From NCBI RefSeq assembly GCF_024679095.1, contig NW_026111619.1, positions 185,001-249,000 on the forward strand: a stretch of DNA of 64,000 nt. The letters run 5' to 3'. This document shows positions 1-11,081 of the stretch, piece by piece. Made by a program: the position numbers and the translations under genes. The notes beneath the pieces were generated by a model. It made no database searches and was not told where the DNA came from. It saw only the letters and a list, made by a program, of their open reading frames with translations. The DNA comes from Eriocheir sinensis (lineage: Eukaryota > Arthropoda > Malacostraca > Decapoda > Varunidae). Numbering within the stretch: the first letter of the stretch is position 1; each line of letters starts with the position of its first letter.

Positions 1-1830
1 AGCCTGCCAGGATTTGCCTATGACTCCTTTCTGCTAAAAACACAGCAGGAATTAGAGGTGCTTAGTAGCCCAGACATATATCATTGCATTCAAACAAATG
101 TGCGTGGGGGCTACACAAGTGTTGTGCGTCGTTTTGTACGCGCCAATAACATCTACACGAACCCTCAGTTTAATCCACAACATGATAGAAGCACTTTCCT
201 TTCATATCTTGACTTCAACAGTCTTTATCCCACTGTAATGCAAGAGAAGTTGCCATGTGGGGATATGAGAAAACTAGATGAGACAGAAATGCAGTCGTTT
301 TTGAGCGGGGGCTTGGTCAATCAAGCAACCGATGGCGATTTTGGATATCTCATTCTGTGCGATACTGAGGCTGTCTCACGTGAAGTCGTTGAGAAAACGG
401 ATGACCTCCCACTGATCATCAGAAGACACAATATCACCAACAGAGATATATCGTCAGTCACACGCGAATGGTATGAAGAAGAAAACCGTCCAGCACCGTG
501 TAAGAACATAAAACTGATTGGAACACATGCTGCTCAGGAGAAAATGCTATTTGCTCTGCCCCTCCTATTAAACTACTTATTCGACTAGGCCTGGTTGTTA
601 AAAAAGTGCATGCTATTTATACGTTCAAGCAAAAGCACTTTCTTGCGGACTTCATTCGGGATAACATAGAAGCCCGCAAAAGTGCTACTTGCCCTATCAA
701 GAAAAATGCAATCAAGTGTATTTCAAACAGCACTTTTTGGTCGATTCCTGATGAACGTGGCCAAATATAGTGAAGACATAGATATTGTCACCAACCGCGA
801 AAAGTTTTTGAAGCTGGCCCGAAGTCCTTACTTTAAACGCGTTGTACCTCTCAATGATGGTCATGTAGTTGTAACTCGCCATAGGAAATATTCACGGGTG
901 AATCATCCAAACTACATTGGCTACTACATCCTAGAGCTGTCCAAGCTGCGACTATATGATTTCTATTACAATGTGTTGAAGGCTCATTACGGAGATCGGG
1001 CGAAACTAGTGTATTGCGACACTGATTCCTTAATAACAGAAATTGAAACTCCTGATCTATTAACAGAGTACTCGCAGGAACCCTTCAAAAGCTATATAGA
1101 CACAAGTAACTTTAGCCCCTCACATTCCTTGTACAGCACAGACAACAAAGGAAAGCTTGGATTTCTCAAGTCTGAAGTGGGGGAAAGAACCATCTCAGAA
1201 TTTGTAGGTGTAAAACCAAAGTGCTACTCCATCCTCTTGGCAGACGGTGACCGGTTGAGTTCAGCTAAGGGCGTTCCAAAGTTCATAAAGAAGAAAATTG
1301 CTCATCAGCGATACAAAGACGCCCTATTCCAGAAGCAAACATTTACCTTTGACTATCAGGGATTCACAGTGCGCAATGGACGAATGAGTACAGTAAAATA
1401 TCCCAAGAGAGGGATATCTGTAGTTGAGGACAAAAGATACTACATTAGCACCTTGGAGTCGCGATCCTACGGTCATCCCGATAATTCTATAGGGATAGAG
1501 GAGGAAGAGCAGGAGGAGGAGGTAGCCCAGATCATGACACTGTCAAACGAAGAAAATTTGGAGGAAGGCGATGAAAGAGGCATAACAGAAGCGAGACTAG
1601 CCGAGGTAATGGGTGGGCAAGAGATCGGTGAAATGGGAGAACTAGAAGAAGAAACCTATGAATTGTGGGGAGAACGGGATGTGCTGGTCGAGCAATATTT
1701 TCCCTTGATAAAACGGGTAGAGGCGGATGATGACATGTTAATGCAAGCCGCGGAACAGGAAGAAATAAATCAAATGCTCTCATCATCCCCCCTTGAATAT
1801 ATGCTAGTAGATAAAGACTTTTCAGAATAA
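1..1830 (+). pseudogene. Polinton protein-primed DNA polymerase B, 3' part, two frame breaks
   Basis: Replicates the Polinton genome; family B polymerase of the protein-primed type. The frame is already open at base 1, so the exonuclease domain lies left of the window. Motif A-like DFNSLYP is at about 208-230; the motif B region (KKNAIK...NST) is at about 700-745; motif C YCDTDSL is at 1011-1031; the KPKCY thumb-side motif is at about 1213-1227. The first segment ends at a stop at 586-588, and similarity resumes in another frame. A second shift falls in the T-run near 735-740, right inside motif B, and the third segment then runs to 1830 with an acidic Glu-rich C-terminal tail (about 1495-1800). 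Two shifts in the catalytic core make this a pseudogene unless they are assembly errors. Confidence 0.93.
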
Positions 1831-2544
1831 ATTGTAGCTGTTTATAAGATAGGGACTGGTGTGAATGTTGTATATACTGTTTATAGTGTAAGAATTTGCC
1901 TGCTATTTTTATGTTAAATATAAAATATATGTAAATATATTCTGTATATAGGACTAATGTTGGAGCCTATGATATTATAAAATTGCACATGATGAATCTG
2001 GAATCATAATTTGACCAAATTCCAATAAACATTGAGTTTGTTTGACTTGTTTATATGACCTTTATCAAAAAAAAAAAGAAAAAGAAACGGATGAAAAAAA
2101 CACAATAATTGTCTTAAAATTTATTCGATTTGTGGAAACATGAATAAAACGCTTTTATGTTTCGATCCGGCTCATGCATAAAAGACTGCCCGCCAAATCA
2201 GGCGGGCGGCGGCGGCGGCGGCGGTAGCGAGAGGTGCGGCGACAGGATGCGACAGGATTGCTCGGGGCCCGGGACGGGGCGGGGCGGGGCGGGGCGGGGC
2301 GGGGGCTGCACGGGGTAGTGGCGGTGACGAGTGAGGACCTGTGAGTGGAGCCAGACCTCTGATTTAAGCATGGTATACAACCACCCCACCCCCCGATAAA
2401 GGAACTAGAAAATTATTTATGCTTAGAATAGTTTCATGGAATGTAATACAATTCAATATGAAAAAATCAATAAGTCAATACTTACTTTTTATGAACACGT
2501 GTTAAATGTTTGATGACATACGGGCATTATAAACTTGCTGTAAG
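1831..2544. other. Convergent intergenic region, no gene seen
   Basis: Lies between the 3' ends of PolB (+) and the protease (-). It is AT-rich with AATAAA-like signals overlapping or just after the PolB stop and near 2023, plausible 3' ends for the + transcript. The GC-rich block inside it is listed separately. No coding similarity was recognised. Confidence 0.6.
2188..2306. repeat. GC-rich hairpin, GGC repeat and GGGGC run (G-quadruplex potential)
   Basis: GCCCGCC at 2188-2194 and GGCGGGC at 2201-2207 form a perfect 7-bp stem with a 6-base loop. A GGC-triplet run follows directly, then six GGGG-type tracts spaced by single C between about 2276 and 2306. The block contrasts sharply with the AT-rich surroundings, so it may be a separate insertion. 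Any role is unknown. Confidence 0.6.
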
Positions 2545-2960
2545 CGAGGTGAGACATGGACGATCAGTAGGAGCATGGAAGAGAGATTGGAGGCTATGGA
2601 GATGTGGTTGTGGAGAAGAATGTTGAAGGTTTCGTGGACGGAAAGGAAGACAAATGTCGAAATCTTACGTATGGCAGGAGAACAGCGAAGGTTGATGAGT
2701 GAAATAAGGGGAAGACAGCTGCAATTTGTAGGGCATGTAATGAGGAGAGACGAACTTGAGAACACTGTTCTGACCGGCATGGTGGAAGGCACTAGAGACA
2801 GAGGACGACAAAGAGAGAAATACCTGGATTGGATGAGAAAACATCTACAGGCAGGAATGAACATCGCGCAAGTCCTGCAGAGAACGCGAGATAGAGAGAT
2901 GTGGCGTGTCATGGTTGCCGACGTCCTGCAGGATATGGCACACCGGTAAGGTAAGGTAAG
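2545..2960 (+). mobile_element. LINE fragment (LINE-H), C-terminal part of a reverse transcriptase ORF
   Basis: An open frame at about 2550-2949 encodes the C-terminal tail found in many arthropod endonuclease-reverse transcriptases: MEMWLWRRML, RQLQFVGHVMRRD, a GTRDRGRQREKYLDWM segment and RDREMWRVMV. It is 5'-truncated and ends in a short GGTAA tandem repeat at about 2944-2960, a usual LINE 3' end. It has inserted at the 3' end of the Polinton protease, which now borrows LINE antisense sequence as its tail. The clade is not resolved. Confidence 0.8.
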
Positions 2961-3414
2961 CGAATCGCATCACGTGTTCATCATTCCTCGAATATTCGGT
3001 CTTGGAAAACTCCATACATATTTTTTCAAGAGTTTCTCTTACACCCAAGTGCGAAACATTGTAGGCAAAGTACATGGCATAAGCCCCGCACACATCGCTT
3101 CGCGTGCTTTGAAGTCGAAATGCATTTTTATACATACTGAGCCCGGGGTAATCAATATATTTGAAATGATCAGAGTATAATTTTGGATCGAGAGCATAAC
3201 TATCTAGGAACACTGCCATGCCCGGTTCATAGTACAGACAAATCCAGTGTCCCATTTCTCTTTTAGAATAACTTGGTAGCGTATTGACGATGCACACTAT
3301 AGGTTTTCTATATCGAGGTATAGAGTTTACCTCGTCTGCCAATAACACGCCTAAAAACAAGGCTTGCTTTCCTATGTGCCCCCTCAATCCTCTTTCAATC
3401 TCCATGTTGTTCAT
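2955..3414 (-). CDS. Polinton adenain-like cysteine protease, 3' end replaced by LINE sequence
   Basis: Maturation protease of Polintons, related to adenovirus and SUMO/Ulp1-type cysteine proteases, expected to process capsid precursors. Visible catalytic residues: His56 in MGHWICLYY, Asp71 in FLDSYA, Gln102 in RLQ and Cys109 in SDVCGAYAMYF, with the order and spacing of the family. Recognisable protease runs for about 153 residues. The frame then continues about 36 codons into antisense LINE-H sequence to a stop at 2845. The core is complete, so loss of function is not certain. It lies 12 bp downstream of the capsid gene on the same strand, consistent with a shared transcription unit. Confidence 0.9.
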
Positions 3415-3426
3415 CGCACAGCCGCT

Positions 3427-4776
3427 TCAAGCGCGCACATCACACTGCAGCCGTCTTTCAGAATTAACTGTTATTATACCCACTGTTTCGCCAAACAGTA
3501 TCAACAGACGGTTCTCGTTTTCTCCTTGGCTTAGATTCAAGCTAAGTCTAAGCCCCCCATTCATTTCAACGGGCAAATTATCATTCAAGTTTTCAGCACG
3601 CAAATCAAATGTGCAAATCATTGCCCCCTTGCCGAAAATATCCTTTCCGATTAAATGGTCTTTGTGAAAACCAAGTGCATCCAAAGTACGATGGTAGAGC
3701 TCAGCATAGTCATGAGGGAATTTACTAGGAATATTATACATGGTTCTACCATTAACACTTAAGCTTATTTGACTTATATCGCCATGGCTCAAATACAATG
3801 GATTTAGCGTATAGTCGCCAGAATGAGCTTCCATGCTCGTTATAATAAGCGAGAGTTTTTCCGGAATAACATCACCCCACGGTTGATCATACGTTCCTGA
3901 GGTTTGGTCTTTGGCTAGCACATAGGTTTTCAAGAGGGTTTTGGTAAATGTCGATTTCAAAAGATTCCCTGTGTCGAGAGACGCGTTCAAAGCATGAAGT
4001 GCATTAGGATAAGGAAACAGTCGCGTATAAAGCAGCTTGGCTGAATCTATATGCAGACGAATGTTATCGCCAGTTGGAGAATTTAGCAGCCATGCATTAC
4101 TAGATAGTTCCATTCTGAGTCTAATCGAAATACCATCGAGCAAGTAACTGTCTAAAGAACTTATATCCAGAAGAAGCGGGGTACAGAGTTGTATACCGTG
4201 AGTCTTAACCCGCTTCATAATGGTCTTGTGTTGCGCGCTGGCATTGTCAAAGTATTCTGCTGTTACTTTGGAAATAAAACCGTTCTCTGGGATGGTAATA
4301 TTAGCATTGGCTCCAATTGTATTCAGTTTGTTGGGCGACAAAGTATTCAGCATTTTAACGTATGACGTGTACCCATAAAGTACATTACTGTCAACAGCTA
4401 CATCTCCCAAAAAACATTGCACTGATTTGAATAGGCTGTGCGCGGTATTATTTGCAAATTCAACGTGTTGAGCGTCTTCGAGAGGAGTAGTATTGTCTGG
4501 CTTAGTTAAGCGTAAAGAGGTGTGCAACACCAATTTCCCCAAATCAATAAAACTGCCAAGTGTTCCAGGAATGAGAAATTCTATATATCTATCGGATAAT
4601 TTCATATTGAATCCGAGGTTAGTAGGTAAAACATCAGCATCATAACGGGAGGCAATCGTTGTTTCCAATAATTTCATTTTGTTAGGGCGGGGAAACAATT
4701 CACTGACACCGGCGGCATATTGCCCCAGGGGAGAACGCGGGTTCCCGACACCAACCGCGCTGGTGATGCTCGCCAT
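3427..4776 (-). CDS. Polinton major capsid protein candidate (double jelly-roll, F54H12.2-like)
   Basis: Intact 449-codon frame. The C-terminal third (an FDLRAENL segment, then a GGLRLSLNLSQG strand and a GETVGIITVNSERR strand) matches the layout of proteins often annotated as F54H12.2-like in metazoan genomes. Family knowledge places these as Polinton double jelly-roll capsid proteins. The N-terminus carries the SDRYIEFLIPGTLGSFIDLGKLVL block usual for this group. At 449 residues it is at the short end for such capsids. It sits between the protease and the small basic protein. Fold assignment is inference from motifs and position; a structure prediction would settle it. Confidence 0.8.
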   Translation of the reverse strand: MASITSAVGVGNPRSPLGQYAAGVSELFPRPNKMKLLETTIASRYDADVLPTNLGFNMKLSDRYIEFLIPGTLGSFIDLGKLVLHTSLRLTKPDNTTPLEDAQHVEFANNTAHSLFKSVQCFLGDVAVDSNVLYGYTSYVKMLNTLSPNKLNTIGANANITIPENGFISKVTAEYFDNASAQHKTIMKRVKTHGIQLCTPLLLDISSLDSYLLDGISIRLRMELSSNAWLLNSPTGDNIRLHIDSAKLLYTRLFPYPNALHALNASLDTGNLLKSTFTKTLLKTYVLAKDQTSGTYDQPWGDVIPEKLSLIITSMEAHSGDYTLNPLYLSHGDISQISLSVNGRTMYNIPSKFPHDYAELYHRTLDALGFHKDHLIGKDIFGKGAMICTFDLRAENLNDNLPVEMNGGLRLSLNLSQGENENRLLILFGETVGIITVNSERRLQCDVRA

Positions 4777-4798
4777 ACTGCTCTTAGTTCAACAATGA

Positions 4799-5203
4799 TT
4801 ACAACTCGGTAAAGATGTCCTTTTTATGACACCTTTTCCTCCCGACTCGCTTGACTTTCTTTTTCCCGCTTCCTCTAGTCAATTTCATTGCAGCTTGCTT
4901 TAAGGAATTAATTACATGCTTTTTTATAGAGCTTCTCAAGTTGCTTCCCTGTGAAATATCATCTAGAACGTTGTTTCCAAATGTTCGAGCTGAAGGCACA
5001 ATGACAGATTTCACTAGGAAAGGGAAAGCTCTTTTAGCGAGTCCAGCTAAAACCGAGAATAAACCCCCGCCTCTGTGATAGCTTGGTTCATAAGAAAGTG
5101 TGACTATATCATCAATATCACTCCCTCGGGATGATATCTGTTTGCCATTCGAAAACAGGGTATGATATTCTGCTACGGAAGGAGGGATGAATGTAACCCG
5201 CAT
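4799..5203 (-). CDS. Small glycine-rich/basic Polinton virion protein (pVI/pX-like role inferred)
   Basis: 134 codons. The middle has a Gly-rich start and an amphipathic stretch (GGGLFSVLAGLAKRAFPFLV at about residues 45-64), followed by a helix-like segment. The end is very basic with KK/RR clusters around residues 105-125. Small proteins of this shape regularly sit beside the capsid gene in Polintons and are compared with adenoviral core or membrane-active proteins. That comparison is by context and composition, not sequence proof. It is 22 bp upstream of the capsid gene on the same strand. Confidence 0.65.
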   Translation of the reverse strand: MRVTFIPPSVAEYHTLFSNGKQISSRGSDIDDIVTLSYEPSYHRGGGLFSVLAGLAKRAFPFLVKSVIVPSARTFGNNVLDDISQGSNLRSSIKKHVINSLKQAAMKLTRGSGKKKVKRVGRKRCHKKDIFTEL

Positions 5204-5273
5204 GGTGGCGGCGAGGAGACTGTCTTTTCAAATGGACAACATTCCTATTAATACAGCAAATGTACTCAAAGAT

Positions 5274-6140
5274 TCAACGCGATCGGATATGAAGTAAACA
5301 TGTAACAGGGTATCCTTCTTCGAAATGCATAGGACGACCTTTTTGATCTGTGAGTTTAATAGAAATCGAATCAATTACTTTGGATTTAAGGGACTTATAT
5401 ATAGTTGGATGCACGCCTTTTGTTAGACCTCCGGAGAGCGAAAAGGCATCAAGAATATTTACATTTTTACCTGCATACCTATATGGATTGACAAGGTAAG
5501 TGTAAATGAGAACACACTGTACGTCACCATTTCTCAACAGAGGGGCATGACCATGTAGCGGAACAAGAATGGTTTTTTTTTGTTCTTCATGTGTACCCAA
5601 GGAAGAAAACACAGCATAACCTAAGTTGGGGACAAAACCGAGAACCTGGGCCAGTCGCGCATCAAAGGAAACCTTAATAAATACAACTTGTGGATGATAA
5701 CCATTGTAGCAGAACAAAGTTAAATGATCATTTGTGGAGCTAAATGCAAGAACCTCTCTAGAATACGCTAGTAAATGGTAGTTGTATCCATCGACCATCT
5801 CCTTTATCAATGTCGTTATTATACCGTTAACACACATCAGCAAATACCCAGTGTCATTATACAAGATATTAGCATTAATAGCCTTTGACAGTGTGCGTCT
5901 TTCAATAGCTTCTGAATCTGACGTTGGTCTTATACCACATTCAAGGTGTATACTACACTCTGGTTCACCCGGTTTAACAATGTAATACCGACGGGGAAGC
6001 AATACGTTCAGTAGACCGACTTCATATTCCACGTCCTTGTCTAATGTTAGAGTTTGTATATTATTAGTAAAGCTAGTGCTGGAATTGGGGTAAATTTCCC
6101 CATCCGCAATGCTGGTAACATATATATGATGTGACTCCAT
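5274..6140 (-). CDS. Polinton minor capsid (penton-like, single jelly-roll) protein
   Basis: Intact 288-codon frame. The N-terminus (HHIYVTSIADGEIYPNSST) with a following SFTNNIQTLTLD segment, and the C-terminus (VIDSISIKLTDQKGRPMHFE...VTCLLHIRSR), match the pattern of Polinton minor capsid proteins, whose last strands end in a short L-H-R-type motif. It probably forms the five-fold vertex. It lies 70 bp upstream of the small basic protein gene and about 180 bp downstream of the macro-domain-like gene remnant. No frame break was seen. Confidence 0.8.
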   Translation of the reverse strand: MESHHIYVTSIADGEIYPNSSTSFTNNIQTLTLDKDVEYEVGLLNVLLPRRYYIVKPGEPECSIHLECGIRPTSDSEAIERRTLSKAINANILYNDTGYLLMCVNGIITTLIKEMVDGYNYHLLAYSREVLAFSSTNDHLTLFCYNGYHPQVVFIKVSFDARLAQVLGFVPNLGYAVFSSLGTHEEQKKTILVPLHGHAPLLRNGDVQCVLIYTYLVNPYRYAGKNVNILDAFSLSGGLTKGVHPTIYKSLKSKVIDSISIKLTDQKGRPMHFEEGYPVTCLLHIRSR

Positions 6141-6321
6141 TTAGAACAAGCAAGACACTAGCAAAAATATTATAATTATTTCATTATATAGAGGTAGACA
6201 TGACGAGATGCCAATTACATATTGAAGGTAAATCATACTAAACATCATTACATTGTTATTTATTGACATATTTTACATTTAGTGATGTACATAATTATTG
6301 GGAAATTGTCTGGAGCTATAG

Positions 6322-6430
6322 TTATTCAGGACCCACGTCGACTACAGCACCGTCCCGTTTTCTTTTCCATTCGCCAGCCACAGCATCGTCCTCTGTATCC
6401 ACCAGTTTCCTCTTCCTGTTTCGCTCGGGA
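6322..6430 (-). pseudogene. 3' remnant of the macro-domain-like gene, cut off by Gypsy-1
   Basis: Immediately outside the left LTR the - strand stays open in the frame that matches the truncated gene at 15200-15850 once one copy of the GGGA duplication is discounted. It ends at a TAA at 6322-6324. The roughly 35 codons are rich in Lys, Arg, Asp and Glu and look like a charged tail. This pins the insertion to the C-terminal coding region of one Polinton gene. Confidence 0.65.
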
Positions 6431-7314
6431 TGTTGTAACCCGCAATCCCGGGTCACACAGGGGCGACGACACACTGTTTGTATTAGTGACACTTGACTTA
6501 AAATTCTAGTACTTTAGGAGTATTTAAAGGAGTTCGTAAATGGGGTGATGAAACGGTGTCGCCTTTCTTATATGTATTTTATTCTACCTTAATACTACTT
6601 AATATTACAGAGGGTAAAAATATTGTTTAAACCAGCGACTGGCTTACTAGACTCAATGAGTCTTCAGGTTTTCTTTCACTATTGGTTACTGACGTTAACA
6701 CTGGTATAATATTGAGTAAAAACTCACACAATAAAGTATCATAGAAATATAATCCTAAGTAAAACTAAGATAATAGAACACAATAGATATGTTAGATACG
6801 CTTTCCTCTATGGTAATTCTTCACTCCATACTCACAGTAGCAACGATGAATGTTCTACCCATGTTGTCTAGGGAAGGACAACTGAGTGTCCAGCAACGAA
6901 CAGAGTGCTGGTTAATCTGAGGTCAAGCCTGGAGAAATGCTTCTTATATAGGCAGACATCGCGAGGTAATACGTCAGGCGTGTGAGTCATACATCAAAGT
7001 CACACCGAGCTCAGACAATAATCTACCTAACCGACAGGCTTAATTCACGCGGTGACGCAGCTTTGTTTTCATAAATTTTTGTTCCGCGGCTGATCGTGTT
7101 TTGGCCGCGGTGATTGTGTTTTGGCTTAGAGAGATAAGCGGGTGCGTTAATGGGCAATTACAATTGTGTATAGGTTGGTAAATGAACAGTGGGGACAATC
7201 ATGTGTTGGAGTCCGTGTTGTGTTTTAGCGGTCGATACCGCTGTTGTCATCGGAAAATATTGCCGGTGAAGATGATGATGACACGAGTGGTGTCGCAGCC
7301 CTCGGGGCACCACA
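6431..7314 (-). repeat. Gypsy-1 3' LTR (left copy)
   Basis: 884 bp, starting TGTTGTAACC and ending GGGGCACCACA on +. It matches 14316-15199 with about nine small differences. On - it carries an AATAAA at 6583-6578 (transcript 3' end) and a TATATAAG at about 6952-6945. A run of eight C at about 7317-7324, just outside, is the complement of a polypurine tract (G-run) expected for plus-strand priming. Confidence 0.95.
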
Positions 7315-8917
7315 TACCCCCCCCGTTAAAACCACGCCACGTCCTCGTGGCACGAAGCGGTCCGCCCGGCGGACGACCATGGAGGGCCAAGACGGGGATG
7401 GCGGGATCGTGGGGGAGGAGGCCTGCGAGAGACGGGACCTGAAGAGACAGAAGAAGGCCACCCCACCGGCGACGAAGACGACGCCGAGGAGGAGCAGCCA
7501 CCCCCACCAAGGGAGGAAGGGGTCGAAGGCGGGGACCGGAGAGACGGATTCCTGGAGCGCGTGAAGTGCTGGAGGGAGGTCCAGCGGGGGGGCCAGAGAC
7601 GACCCGGGCGACGGCGGCGGGGAGGGGAAGGGGCCAAGGGGAGTCTTGGCCAGGAGCGATGAGACCACGTCACGTTGATGGTCTGCCTGTATTTGGAGAC
7701 CGGGCTGTCCGGGCAGACCATGGTGACCATCTGGGGAGTATCGGTAGCGAAGACCCAGCCCGCAGGAGACGGGATGAAGACCGGGGGGAAGACTCTGAGG
7801 AGAGACTTAGAACACAGCGAGAGGGCGTCTGGGCGATCGAGAAAGAGAGCGATCTCGCAGCGCTGGACAGAAGTCGAGTAGACAGGGGCGACAGGGGGAC
7901 ATACATAGAGCAGGTGGTGTTTAGTACAGCGGTCCAAGGAGTCCAAGAGCATATAGTGAGTGCGGTCTTCAGAAACCGCAAGGTAAGTGGAAAGCGTGTC
8001 GGTGTGCAGAAAATATGGCGTGCCATCAAGATGAAAAGGCAACGCGTCCATTTTAAACACATCGAACACGTCAGAGGGATCCCCTTTCATGGGGATTTGT
8101 AAGTAGAAGTGAAGGGTTCCTGAGGAAAGCGTACCTTTAGAAATAACCCTAGAGACATCTCTATACAATGCTAAATATTCATGTGCTGCAGGGAAAAGTA
8201 AGCCTGGGTAATGGAGTGACGCATTGCTGAGCACACGAAATAGTACATCATTTGGAAGGAGGAGAGGGGAAACCTGCGTTTGGGACAGCTGCTGAAGGCC
8301 AAGCTTGAGATTCAGAGTATCATGATTTAGGTCACTAAGTGCCAACTGAATGAGAAGGATAGTCTCCAAAATACGCATTTCCGCTTCAATTTGCAAGGTT
8401 TTTAGTGAGAACTGACGGATAATAGCTGAGGCCAAAGCCGAGGCGGACTCTAGACGGGAGATGGCAGAATGAATATGACGGAGGTCCCGAACTGTGGCGT
8501 TGAGGACTTCCTGATGGAGGTTAAGTTGACGTCTCTCTTCTGTGGACAGAGTGTAGAGCTGGGAGAGCTTCCGTGTATCACATCTATTTGGGCCTGAGTG
8601 GCCGTACCGAAAAGGAGGTTTGCTACCGAGCCAAGGAAATCCACGGCTCCTCGCTTCTGGCGAGTCCGAAACGGGCTTCCATCTCTACCACTCATAGCCG
8701 ACAGAAAGCTGTTAAGATCTTTGAATAACTTCTCAAACTCAATGTGAAAAGAGTCTAAAGTGCGCCTGAGCAGACCAACAGTGGGGAACGATTGATTCAT
8801 ATGTTCAATCGACCATGAAACTTCCGCTGTTAGATTTGCCACGTTGATGAGAGGACGTTGGATGTCGTCCGTCTTGATGACGACAGGGACAATATAGTAC
8901 CGTCCTGTCAACAGCAT
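7225..8917 (-). pseudogene. Gypsy-1 envelope (baculovirus F-like fusion protein), frameshifted
   Basis: Envelope of errantivirus type; membrane fusion protein. Segment 8450-8917 holds an ectodomain part with a furin-like RQKR site followed by a GAVDFLGSVANLLFGTA fusion-peptide-like stretch and the TQAQIDVIH continuation typical of Baculo_F proteins. A frame break near 8440-8560 moves to the long segment 7326-8435 (central ectodomain). Another near 7665 moves to 7225-7668, which holds a transmembrane helix (WWGWLLLLGVVFVAGGVAFF) and a cytoplasmic tail that runs into the LTR. The 5' end is unclear: the frame enters before 8917. It is not functional as it stands. Confidence 0.85.
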
Positions 8918-9049
8918 CTTAAAGACTGGGGAGAAGACGAGGCCAGGACGAATGGGTTGCTCCAGGAGGGATCAAGGGAAGACAAGGAGAGGGCAACACC
9001 CAGGATCTGTAATTATAGGGGCATCAGTTCGTTGGTCGTTGGCGATACT

Positions 9050-10453
9050 CAAGAGGGCGGTCCATCACATTGGGGAGAGAAGGGGTACCGTATTGGATCG
9101 TAATGAGCGACTGACACAGGGCTCTGAAGGAGCTGAGGGAACCAATGAGGGGACCTCTGAAGCATCTGAGGAGACAGGAGCCGGTGAGGAGAGCTCGGAA
9201 GGAGCTGGAAAGGACAATGGCAGCGGCTCCTCGGGGAATAAGTCATGGGGGGTGGGTCCACTTCTACTACTTGATCAGGGAGAGGGTATGCACGCCTGAC
9301 ATTAGGAGAGTCATGGAAGCCAAGAGAGTCCTCGTGAACGACCTGAACATTATTTGTGTGAACTGTCTTGATCTTACCACCTCTAACATGACGCAGTCGT
9401 AAGACTACAGGGCTTATTTTTCTAGCACCCTAAAAGGTCCATTGAACAAGGGCTGGAGCTACTTTGGTTCGCCCTTTGTACATACATGCCTTAAGTAGAC
9501 CCGATCTCCAACTACCACCTGTTTGGGTTTGGATTTCCTAAACATTCTTTCTGACTCCTGCCATCCAATATCTATATTGGTCTTACATAGATTATAGGTA
9601 CTGCGCGACACTAGAAGTAAATGCTTTATAGCTGTCAACATCATAACAAGGTTGGAGTTTATTCTCAAGCACTTCAAAAGGAACATTTGGGTCCTGAGAG
9701 AAAAGCAAGAAAATGGTGAATCTTTCAGAACACGATGGTAGGCAGTGTTGTAGGCGTGTGTTGCAACCGGAAGCATTTGGTCCCAGATACCGCGATTGTC
9801 CTCGCACAAAGTTCTCAAGATATTTATTAAGGTGCCATTAGGCCTTTCTATCACACCGTTTGCAGACGGGTGATAAGGAGTTGTCCTTAGATGATCAATC
9901 TGTAACAACTGAGTCAACTCTCGTAAGAGAGTGTTGACGAACTCCTTTCCTTGATCCGTGACTAGAATCGGCGGGATGCTGTGTACACAGACTACGTTCT
10001 TGTAGAACGCAGCTGCCACTTCCTTGGCTGCCTTCGTACGAAGGGGTTGCTACCAAGAAGCGTGACAGGACGTCTATCACTGTCAGTACATACCTATAGC
10101 CTTCGTCTGAAACAGACAAAGGTCCGACAATATCCATATGGACTCTGTCAAACGGTTGGCCAACCTCTGGATACCTCATAAGTGGAGCTGGCGGGATCCC
10201 TCTTCTTAAACCGACAACAGACAGGACAAGATCTGACATATTGCTCCACGTCCGCCTTCATTCCCGGCCAGTACGCAAACTTGCGACAGCGTGCCAACGT
10301 AACCTTAGTGCCTCCATGCCCTGCAGGTAGCATGGAATGCGCCAAAGCTAACGCGTTAGGAATGTAGCTTGGTGGAACGATAACCAGTCTTTTCTGCTTG
10401 TTGTATTCATCGCAAACATCGCGGTAGAGAATGCCGTTCTCTACACACTTCAC
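9050..10453 (-). pseudogene. Gypsy-1 integrase, several frame breaks
   Basis: Segment 10148-10453 has the zinc domain (GHGGTKVTLAR...W-G...C-x2-C in SCPVCCRF). Segment 9895-10239 has the first catalytic Asp (HMDIVGPL). Segment 9459-10019 has VTDQGKEF (second Asp) and the Glu in GVIERPNGT. The C-terminal part continues in other frames to about 9050, with an LRLRHVRGGKI-like stretch and a proline-rich tail. At least two shifts and one stop interrupt it. Confidence 0.88.
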
Positions 10454-11076
10454 TAAGAGGCAGTTTTTGAAGTGCCTCTAGCTGCATTTAACGTTACATT
10501 GCTCCTCTCTGCAACCTTTCTCTCATCTCTCTCATGTACGTTACCACCGGTGGTTTGTTCAAAAGCATGCTTCAATTCTCTCAGTTCAGGATCGCGATCC
10601 TGGTGCTCCATGAGTCCAGCAAGACTCCAATGGAGAAACTTATCCTGTTTGTCATGTCCCTCCGGAGAGGCGACAGACATGTCCTGTCCACCCGTAAGGG
10701 TGACAGACATAATTCGAGCATCCAATTCGCCTTCTATCACGTCACTCTCCTGATTCCTAATCCTTGACAAAAATCTGCTACCATGTTGCTGGAGCCTGGG
10801 AGATAATCAATACTAAAGTCAAATTCTCCTAGAAGTGTCTGCCAGCGTGCAATCCTGCTGCTAGGTACTGTGCTTTTAACAGCCAAGTCAGTGGTCTATG
10901 GTCCGACAGGATGTGTATCCTATAACCCAAGATAAGGGTCGGTTAGTACTGAGGCCATAGATGACTGCTAAAGCTTCTCTCTCTACCGCTGAGTAGTTAC
11001 GTTCTGCTCCATTCAGGGTTCTACTAAAATATGCTATGGGACGTAAACTACCATTTTCATCCTTTTGTTGCAACAC
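10454..11076 (-). pseudogene. Gypsy-1 RNase H region and linker, broken
   Basis: 10888-11076 encodes RPIAYFSRTLNGAERNYSAVEREALAVIYGL, the usual Gypsy RNase H segment; upstream sequence near 11,080-11,110 supplies the TDASDKAIG-type start in another frame. 10453-10770 is a charged spacer before the integrase. Frame breaks separate it from both neighbours. Confidence 0.8.
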
Positions 11077-11081
11077 ACCAC

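Noticed and set aside
7182..8102. + strand frames over the Gypsy-1 env and LTR
   Set aside because: Antisense shadows of the GC-rich env C-terminus; no family resemblance.
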